6,566 nt of DNA from NCBI GenBank assembly GCA_017420605.1, contig JAFOIS010000303.1, positions 1 through 6,566 of the forward strand, given 5' to 3'. How positions within the stretch are numbered: the first letter of the stretch is position 1; the number at the start of each line of letters is the position of its first letter. Source of the stretch: Lachnospiraceae bacterium (lineage in GTDB: Bacteria; Bacillota; Clostridia; Lachnospirales; Lachnospiraceae). The translations under genes and the position numbers were made by a program. A model generated the notes under the pieces. That model was not told the origin of the DNA, made no database searches, and worked only from the letters and a program-made list of their open reading frames with translations. Shown one piece after another: positions 1-4,259 of this stretch.

Positions 1-1109
1 CGGGCGTCGAGACCCGGGTACGTCCGGCAGCTGACCGTCAGAACGCCGCATTTCCGGAATAACTCGAACAGGTCCGCCTCCGTGCCTTCCTTTGCTTTCT
101 CTTTCGTATAGAGCATGAAGATCGGAACGGACAGAGACGTCTCCGCCATGAAAAGCTTCTGCGGCCTGCCCTCGTATAATGCGGCGATACCGTCACGCAC
201 GGCCGCCTTTGCCTTCCGGATCCCGTCGGTACCGAACGGATCATTCTTTCCCATTTTGGCGTAAAGCGCCGCCTCCGCAAGCTTCCGGGCGAAGGAGTTG
301 CACTGGAACGGCAGGGCCGCTTTTTCAAGTTCCGGCGCGATGCCGCTTCCCGGCGCGCACACCGCGTATCCGGCGCGGATGCCCGCCATACCGAAGCCCT
401 TGGAAAAGCTCCGGGTCACGATGATATTCGGATGATCCCGTAAAAGGTCTACCGCCGTTTCGTCCGGCGAAAGATAGTCCGCGTAGGCCTCGTCCACAAT
501 GAGCACGCGGCGGAGAGATGCCGCTTTTTCCGCGATCTTTTCGATCTCTTCTTTCGGAATGAGCCGGCCGGTCGGATTATTGGGGTTTTCCAGAATGAAA
601 AGATCGTACGCTTCGGACATCCTGCTCAGATAGCGCTCCGCGTCAAACCGGTAACGGTCTTCCGGCCGAAGAAGACAGGCTTCGTAAACCGCGCCGGTAT
701 AATACACGCTGTCCACATAGGCCGTAAACTGAGGCCCGCAGCCCAGCACACGCCGGCCGGGTCCGAGAAAGAGCCGGTTCAGCGCACTGAGGATCCCGTA
801 GGATCCGTTGCCCATAACGAAGCACTCTTCCGCAAGCCATTCCCTGCCGGGCAAAAGACTCTGATACCAGGCCGTGAGCGCAGCTTTTACGGCATCGTCG
901 TGCGGATAACTCTTCACATACGATTCGAGAGCGTGATTATTCTGTTGATTCAGGGAATCCAGTATGGCCGTATCCAGCGCTTTCGGATCAACGCCCAGCG
1001 AACAGTCGAGGCGTACCTCTCCCTCCGCCGTATGGCCGCCGTAATCCAGCGGTTCATGCATCGGAACCGCCGGGTTCATATGATAGGTATATATCAGGTT
1101 CTCTCTCAT
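1..1109 (-). CDS. PLP-dependent class I/II aminotransferase, HisC/CobD-like (3' end beyond window)
   Basis: A fold-type I pyridoxal-phosphate enzyme, probably a cytoplasmic aminotransferase related to histidinol-phosphate aminotransferase or to the CobD threonine-phosphate decarboxylase. 369 codons are visible, open to the left edge. Visible motifs are GNGS (about 100-103, phosphate contact), NPNNPTG (175-181), DEAY (206-209, the Asp for the pyridine nitrogen), and SFSKGFGMAGIRAGY with the PLP lysine at K237 and an Arg at 245. The last visible residues, VSCRTYPGLDA, match the C-terminal region of this family, so only about 15-25 residues are probably missing. The start is the ATG at 1109, preceded at 7 nt by AGGA (1117-1120). 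It has its own promoter and lies after a strong terminator, so it is a separate transcription unit. The substrate cannot be told from sequence: no other his or cobalamin genes are visible. The fold and reaction class are firm; the specificity is not. Confidence 0.93.
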   Translation of the reverse strand, partial: MRENLIYTYHMNPAVPMHEPLDYGGHTAEGEVRLDCSLGVDPKALDTAILDSLNQQNNHALESYVKSYPHDDAVKAALTAWYQSLLPGREWLAEECFVMGNGSYGILSALNRLFLGPGRRVLGCGPQFTAYVDSVYYTGAVYEACLLRPEDRYRFDAERYLSRMSEAYDLFILENPNNPTGRLIPKEEIEKIAEKAASLRRVLIVDEAYADYLSPDETAVDLLRDHPNIIVTRSFSKGFGMAGIRAGYAVCAPGSGIAPELEKAALPFQCNSFARKLAEAALYAKMGKNDPFGTDGIRKAKAAVRDGIAALYEGRPQKLFMAETSLSVPIFMLYTKEKAKEGTEADLFELFRKCGVLTVSCRTYPGLDA

Positions 1110-1116
1110 AGGTGTT

Positions 1117-1120
1117 TCCT
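1117..1120 (-). promoter_or_regulatory. ribosome binding site of the aminotransferase
   Basis: On the minus strand AGGA lies 7 nt before the ATG at 1109. This supports that start rather than the internal Met at residue 11 (same frame) or Met at residue 17. Confidence 0.65.
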
Positions 1121-1167
1121 GCGGCCGCGTCCCTTCGCGGTCTCCGCATAAACATTATTTAAAAAAC

Positions 1168-1196
1168 ATAATAAACGCCATCGTTCATTTACGCAA
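1168..1196 (-). promoter_or_regulatory. sigma-A type promoter of the aminotransferase
   Basis: On the minus strand a -35 box TTGCGT (1191-1196, 3 of 6 to consensus) is separated by exactly 17 nt from a -10 box TATTAT (1168-1173, 5 of 6). Transcription would start near 1161 and leave a leader of about 50 nt. The leader is GC-rich and contains two mutually exclusive small hairpins (1137-1147 and 1125-1140) around the palindrome GCGGCCGC (1121-1128). Box spacing and position make this the best promoter in the gap; it is untested. Confidence 0.55.
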
Positions 1197-1210
1197 GAAA
1201 ATATTCATTT
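1184..1210. repeat. direct repeat TTCATTT, possible operator
   Basis: TTCATTT occurs at 1184-1190 and again at 1204-1210 on the plus strand, 20 bp start to start (about two helical turns), flanking and adjoining the -35 box of the aminotransferase promoter. A partial third copy, TTCATTA, starts at 1226. The spacing is suggestive of a tandem regulator site, but AT-rich short repeats arise by chance. Confidence 0.25.
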
Positions 1211-1256
1211 GGATACCGGATCAGATTCATTACGATGCCGGTCCGTGCCGGGAGAT

Positions 1257-1285
1257 AAAAAAAGCCCCATGCCGCGGCATGAGGC
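1257..1285 (-). terminator. rho-independent terminator after the 60-aa membrane protein gene
   Basis: The arms at 1276-1285 and 1264-1273 pair over 10 positions (GCCTCATGCC with GGCATGGGGC, one G-U pair) with a GC-rich tight loop. On the minus strand they are followed by seven T (1257-1263). The tail exists only in the minus direction. It lies 17 nt after the stop codon at 1303-1305. Confidence 0.9.
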
Positions 1286-1302
1286 ATCCGGCGACAGGCT
1301 GA

Positions 1303-1485
1303 TCACCCGTTTTTCAGACGGCGGTCCGTTACGATCGCGATCAGCAGGATCATGGACAGTGCAAAGATCATCGCCCAGAACGCTCCCGGATTCTCGCCGA
1401 CGGTCCTCGGCGCCGCATTTCCCCGGAGGGCGAGCGCCTCTGCCATATATGTCAATATCACCGCGAATACATAGATTATCTTCAT
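1303..1485 (-). CDS. small two-helix membrane protein, unknown function
   Basis: A 60-residue protein that I do not recognise. It has a hydrophobic N-terminal segment (about 3-20) that could be a signal peptide (a small-residue ALA site near 18-20) or a membrane anchor, a short polar stretch with RGNAAPRTVGENPG, a second membrane segment (about 36-53), and a basic tail TDRRLKNG. The start is uncertain. ATG 1485 is preceded by AGGGGG about 12 nt upstream. ATG 1509 (68 aa) has AGG 5 nt upstream. GTG 1554 (83 aa) would begin only 15 nt after the stop of the gene before it. The gene follows the two-helix protein gene at 1890-1570 in the same frame and is closed by the terminator at 1257-1285, so the two probably form one transcript. 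Coding is supported by the hydrophobic layout and the terminator placement, not by recognised homology. Confidence 0.6.
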   Translation of the reverse strand: MKIIYVFAVILTYMAEALALRGNAAPRTVGENPGAFWAMIFALSMILLIAIVTDRRLKNG

Positions 1486-1569
1486 TTTCCGAACTTTCCC
1501 CCTGTCCATGTCAGCCTGTCCGGCAGCATCGTCTCTCAGGCTTCCCGACGGCACTTCCCGCAGTTTCTT

Positions 1570-1890
1570 TTATTGTCCGCCGTTCTCATTGCGTTTCTTC
1601 TGCCGGCGCCTGCGTGTCAGAAGGACCGTCAGGATCACGCCCGCCATAAATGCGGCCACAGCAGCCAGGACGTAACCGCCGGTCTCTTCGGCCAGGAGTG
1701 ACGACGCGGCAGACGTGCCCTGCGCGATCACGGACCCTGCCGTCCCCAGCACCGCCGTCTGGCTGATCAGACACAAAAGAAGCAAGGCGGAAACGCCTCC
1801 CCATATGGAAAGACGCACCTTATCTTTTTTTCTTATCAGCGCCGCGGCCCTTTGGTGCATCAGGGTCAGACGCTCCTGCGCTGTTTTCAT
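1570..1890 (-). CDS. two-helix membrane protein, second copy of the putative anti-sigma factor
   Basis: A 106-residue protein with a cytoplasmic-looking N-terminus (1-26: QERLTLMHQRAAALIRKKDK), a membrane helix (about 27-51), a short Ser/Ala/Gly/Gln-rich loop (52-71), a second helix (about 72-93), and a very basic tail (RRRRQKKR). It is paralogous to the protein at 3622-3269. Both share ER-x4-MH-x-RA-x2-L at the N-terminus, a G-x-VS at the first helix, GY-x-(I/L/V) at the second helix, and (V)AFM-x-GV-x3-V in it. I infer the same role as its paralog, binding a sigma factor through the N-terminal helix. The start at ATG 1890 is chosen for the G-rich stretch 5 nt upstream. A GTG at 1920, directly after an in-frame TAG, would add 10 residues but has no ribosome site. 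It lies beyond the terminator of the sigma cassette, so it may be controlled separately or by read-through. Confidence 0.85.
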   Translation of the reverse strand: MKTAQERLTLMHQRAAALIRKKDKVRLSIWGGVSALLLLCLISQTAVLGTAGSVIAQGTSAASSLLAEETGGYVLAAVAAFMAGVILTVLLTRRRRQKKRNENGGQ

Positions 1891-1924
1891 AAGAACCCCC
1901 GTCCTGATCAACGCTTTCACCTAT

Positions 1925-1955
1925 ATAGATACATGGAAATGAAAAACTCCTCAAA
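1925..1955 (-). promoter_or_regulatory. candidate promoter of the second two-helix protein gene
   Basis: The 75 nt between the terminator T-tract and the start at 1890 are AT-rich. On the minus strand TTGAGG is followed after 17 nt by TATCTATATAG. The -10 match is poor and the boxes are ambiguous. No GGAAC/CGTC type ECF promoter pattern is evident here. The placement after a terminator is the main reason to expect a promoter. Confidence 0.3.
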
Positions 1956-1961
1956 AACCGC

Positions 1962-1996
1962 AAAAAAATAATGCACAGAAATTCCGTGCATTATTT
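1962..1996 (-). terminator. rho-independent terminator of the sigma / PrsW operon
   Basis: The arms 1986-1996 and 1966-1976 pair perfectly over 11 bp (AAATAATGCAC with GTGCATTATTT) around a 9-nt loop. On the minus strand the hairpin runs into a T-tract (1962-1968, partly inside the stem). It lies 23 nt after the PrsW stop codon. The stem is AT-rich, so it may be leaky and allow some read-through into the gene at 1890. Confidence 0.8.
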
Positions 1997-2006
1997 GTGC
2001 ATTATT
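1986..2006. repeat. tandem duplication of one terminator arm
   Basis: GTGCATTATT is present twice in tandem (1986-1995 and 1997-2006), separated by one T. Either copy can pair with the arm at 1967-1976, so two alternative hairpins are possible, one with a loop of 9 nt and one with a loop of 20 nt. Confidence 0.8.
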
Positions 2007-2019
2007 GCAGAATGAAGTT

Positions 2020-2652
2020 CTACCGCGGCAGAAGCGACAGCCGCCTTATAAGGATCACGCCGGCGGCGACGCTGACGACAGGAAACAGATATCCCACGAT
2101 GGCCGCCGCGCCCTGCTGCGATACCAGGATGTTGTAGATGCCGTGATAGGTGATCGCGACGGAAAGGAGCCCGACCGCTCCGGCAAGCCGCAGCCAGATC
2201 CGGTCCCAGAGCAGGATCATTCCGCCTGCCAGGATCGCGCCGCAGGCCACATGCATCGCGCCGGCGCCGAATCCGCGGATGAGGAGGTGGAGCAGGCTGG
2301 ACGCGCCGTTCTGGGTCAGATAACAGACGTTCTCAAACGTGGCGAAGCCCGCCGCGATCATCAGCATACAGCCGGACACCTGTTCCTTCTTCGGTTCAAA
2401 GACCAGCAGATAGAAAAGGAACGGGAACAGCTTCATGAACTCTTCGACCGGCGGCGTGATCGTAAGGGTCGCGGCCAGCTGACCGGCGCCGGCGGAGGCT
2501 GCCAGAAACGTGCTGATATACGACGACAGAAGGCAGGCCGTCATGCCGGCGAGGAAAAACAGGAAGAGCTGCCGCGTTTTCCGGAGGGAACAGATCGCCG
2601 CGATGAGCAGCGGGACGGCGAGGCAGACATAGATATTCTCGATATAATTCAT
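2020..2652 (-). CDS. prsW: PrsW-family intramembrane metalloprotease
   Basis: A 210-residue polytopic membrane protein with the signature of the PrsW family (MEROPS M82). It has PPVEEFMKLFPF (67-78) with the EExxK motif E70, E71, K74; AGFATFENV (101-109) with F103xxxE107; RGFGAGAMH (126-134) with H134; and ITYHGIYN (167-174) with H170. In Bacillus subtilis PrsW performs the first cleavage of the anti-sigma factor RsiW and so releases an ECF sigma factor. Six to seven membrane segments can be drawn (about 6-22, 28-50, 62-85, 94-112, 126-148, 154-176, 184-203). The ATG overlaps the stop of the preceding gene as ATGA, and AAGGG lies about 12 nt upstream. It is the fourth gene after the sigma factor, and a terminator follows. 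The family call is strong; that it cleaves the two-helix protein encoded two genes upstream is inference. Confidence 0.92.
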   Translation of the reverse strand: MNYIENIYVCLAVPLLIAAICSLRKTRQLFLFFLAGMTACLLSSYISTFLAASAGAGQLAATLTITPPVEEFMKLFPFLFYLLVFEPKKEQVSGCMLMIAAGFATFENVCYLTQNGASSLLHLLIRGFGAGAMHVACGAILAGGMILLWDRIWLRLAGAVGLLSVAITYHGIYNILVSQQGAAAIVGYLFPVVSVAAGVILIRRLSLLPR

Positions 2653-3272
2653 CCGTCTACCGCCCTTCGAACGGCCCGGATGAATCCGATCAGGCTGACC
2701 GTAAGCAGAATATCAAACCAATAATACGGGTTCCGGAGGGAATCTCCCTCAAAGAAGCAGGAAGCCGTCCACATGCAGTATTCCATGGCGCAAAAGAACA
2801 TCGTCATCCGGAACAGCATGTGATAATTCTTCTGCTCCGTTCCTTCCCGGACCGTCAGTTCCCCGTCTACGGCCTTCAGCAGGATCAGCGTCAGAAGCGC
2901 CGCATAAATAATGTTGCTGATATACGACCCCCACTGCATATAAAAAGCGCACATCGAGACGGTGAAAACCGGAACGAGCCACAGGATCTTCTTCCGCGAC
3001 GTTTGGAAGCCTTCCCTGAACTGCAGAAGGAGGATCAGCAGAAAGAGAAAGCCGGCATACCAGCTCATGTCCGGAATATAGGAAAAATCCGGCGTTTCCC
3101 CGTAAAACAGAAGGAACAGCAGCCAGTACAGGTCGCCCAGGAAATAACTGCCCGAAAAAAGCGCCATAAGCACCCATTCGCGTCTTTTTACGCGGATGCC
3201 GCGATACACTGCGGTCACGGTACAGCCGAGCGCGATCACAAGCTGGATGCTGTTTTCGATGATCTCGATCAT
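2649..3272 (-). CDS. seven-helix integral membrane protein, unknown function (putative sensor)
   Basis: A 207-residue protein that I cannot assign to a named family. Hydrophobic segments fall at about 5-25, 33-57, 70-86, 94-113, 117-134, 151-173 and 184-201, joined by short loops. The loop KRRE (30-33) and the RTSRKK-like basic loop near 90-95 would be cytoplasmic by the positive-inside rule. Aromatic and acidic residues (GETPDFSYIPDMSW, 58-71) mark a likely external loop. It starts with an ATGA overlap with the two-helix protein gene and ends with an ATGA overlap with the PrsW gene, so the three should be made together. That position suggests a partner of the anti-sigma factor or protease, such as a signal receiver or scaffold. 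This is a context argument only; no catalytic motif is visible. Confidence 0.85.
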   Translation of the reverse strand: MIEIIENSIQLVIALGCTVTAVYRGIRVKRREWVLMALFSGSYFLGDLYWLLFLLFYGETPDFSYIPDMSWYAGFLFLLILLLQFREGFQTSRKKILWLVPVFTVSMCAFYMQWGSYISNIIYAALLTLILLKAVDGELTVREGTEQKNYHMLFRMTMFFCAMEYCMWTASCFFEGDSLRNPYYWFDILLTVSLIGFIRAVRRAVDG

Positions 3273-3622
3273 GGATTATCCGTATCCTTTTTGCCGGACT
3301 CGTCCCTGCCCTCACGCCAGTCCTTCAGGCGGAAAGAGAAAACCGTAACGCTGACGCCGAGCATGAAGGCCACGATACCGATCACGATATATCCGAGCGA
3401 GCCGTTTGCGGAGAAGATGCTTCCGCTCATCCCGATCCCTGCCATCTGCGGCGCAGACAGCGCGCTGCCCGCCGACAGAGCGGCCGCAAGCAGCAGAATG
3501 ATAAGAATGCCCAGGGCGCCGCTGACCGCTCCGGCAAGACGCATTTTATTCTGCTTTCTTTCCTGCATAAGTTCCGATGCGCGTCTGTGCATCGCCGCGA
3601 TCCGTTCGTCATTCGTACGCAT
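3269..3622 (-). CDS. two-helix membrane protein, putative anti-sigma factor
   Basis: A 117-residue protein: a charged N-terminal helix (1-27, with DERIAAMHRRASELMQERK), membrane helix one (about 28-50), a small Gly/Ser/Ala/Met-rich loop (51-75), membrane helix two (about 76-97), and a hydrophilic tail with DWREGRDESGKKDTDN. Its start lies inside the sigma gene (14-base overlap), with GAGGGG 9 nt before the ATG. This is the usual arrangement of an anti-sigma factor directly coupled to its sigma factor. It has no zinc-binding HxxxCxxC motif, so it is not a classical ZAS anti-sigma factor. If both ends are cytoplasmic, only the short loop is exposed outside, unlike RsiW with its large external domain. 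A paralog lies at 1890-1570. The membrane hairpin is clear; the anti-sigma role is inferred from position and the PrsW neighbour. Confidence 0.88.
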   Translation of the reverse strand: MRTNDERIAAMHRRASELMQERKQNKMRLAGAVSGALGILIILLLAAALSAGSALSAPQMAGIGMSGSIFSANGSLGYIVIGIVAFMLGVSVTVFSFRLKDWREGRDESGKKDTDNP

Positions 3623-4166
3623 TTGTGATCCCCTCTTTTGCCAATTCCTCCCGGAGCGCCTGTTTGCCCCTCGCCAGGAGATTATCGATCTTCTTTCTGC
3701 CGACGTGCAGCACGTCGGCAGCCTCCGCGTAGCTTAAGCCTTCGAGATACACAAGATACAGCGCTTCCCGCATGTCCGGTCCGATCCGTTCCATGCAAAG
3801 ACGCAGCGCCGCCCGTCTTTCCCCGTTCAGGATCTTCTTTTCCGGAAGATATGGATCCGGCAGCGCATCCACATCGCATTCCTCAAGAGAGAATGTCTGC
3901 ATGCGTTTCCGACTTCGGGAAAAGCGCGACGCCAGATTGCGGGCCGTTTTATAAAGGTATGCCTTGAACCCGCCCTCACGTATATGCGGCCTTGCCGCCA
4001 TGATGCGCGCGAACGCTTCCACCATGAGATCCTCGGCGTCATCCGGGTCGTGCAGATAGCCGTTCAGGAAAAAGGTCAGGCTGTCGCCGTAGCGGATCAT
4101 CAGCTCGTCATAAGCCGGGGTATCCCCGCGCAGATATGCGCGGTAGAGTTCATCATCACTGTGCAT
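3609..4166 (-). CDS. ECF-type RNA polymerase sigma-70 factor
   Basis: A 185-residue, two-domain sigma factor. Region 2 spans about 17-83 (AYDELMIRYGDSLTFFLNGYL, DPDDAEDLMVEAFARIM and KAYLYKTARNLASRF, the polymerase-binding and -10 recognition helices). An acidic linker follows (96-110). Region 4 spans about 115-175 with the helix-turn-helix GLSYAEAADVLHVGRKKIDNLLARGKQAL, which reads the -35 element. The length is usual for group 4 (ECF) factors. ATG 4166 has only a weak ribosome site (GGAAAC, ending 8 nt upstream). The upstream frame stays open but contains no better start and looks non-coding. It heads an overlapping four-gene set with a two-helix membrane protein, a seven-helix protein and PrsW, so it is probably held inactive at the membrane and released by proteolysis. 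Its target promoters cannot be named; I see no clear ECF-type promoter upstream. Confidence 0.93.
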   Translation of the reverse strand: MHSDDELYRAYLRGDTPAYDELMIRYGDSLTFFLNGYLHDPDDAEDLMVEAFARIMAARPHIREGGFKAYLYKTARNLASRFSRSRKRMQTFSLEECDVDALPDPYLPEKKILNGERRAALRLCMERIGPDMREALYLVYLEGLSYAEAADVLHVGRKKIDNLLARGKQALREELAKEGITNAYE

Positions 4167-4185
4167 AGAGGACCGTTTCCATTGA

Positions 4186-4206
4186 TGACGGATTCTTCGT
4201 CCGTCA
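4186..4206 (-). repeat. perfect hairpin in the leader of the sigma gene
   Basis: TGACGGA (4200-4206 on the minus strand) pairs with TCCGTCA (4186-4192) over 7 bp around a 7-nt loop, 19 nt before the sigma start codon. It is not a terminator, since no T-tract follows on either strand. The left arm is part of a 9-bp direct repeat TGACGGACG, found at 4198-4206 and 4237-4245, 39 bp apart. The arm can therefore form two alternative hairpins. It may influence translation of the weakly started sigma gene. Confidence 0.45.
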
Positions 4207-4259
4207 GTCTCGATACGATTGCCTGAACATCCGGTGCGTCCGTCATGGTTTGTCCCGCA

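Noticed and set aside
1209..1649. 146-codon open frame on the plus strand
   Set aside because: It runs through a minus-strand terminator and two minus-strand genes. Its Ser/Arg/Pro-rich composition is typical of a shadow frame.
2005..2724. 239-codon open frame on the plus strand
   Set aside because: Antisense of the PrsW gene. The product is highly charged (R, D, E, Q) with no fold signature, while the minus strand shows PrsW motifs.
2749..3315. 188-codon minus-strand frame overlapping the seven-helix gene
   Set aside because: It is out of frame with the coupled gene chain and gives an Arg/His/Asp-rich product. The 207-residue membrane frame fits the ATGA overlaps on both sides.
3609..3622. 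Possible frameshift between the sigma gene and the next gene
   Set aside because: The second gene has its own ATG and ribosome site, and the sigma factor already has a complete region 4 and normal length. The 14-base overlap is ordinary translational coupling.
2820..3737. 305-codon open frame on the plus strand
   Set aside because: It spans three overlapping minus-strand genes with clear membrane and sigma features. Its own translation has no recognisable domain and no convincing ribosome site.
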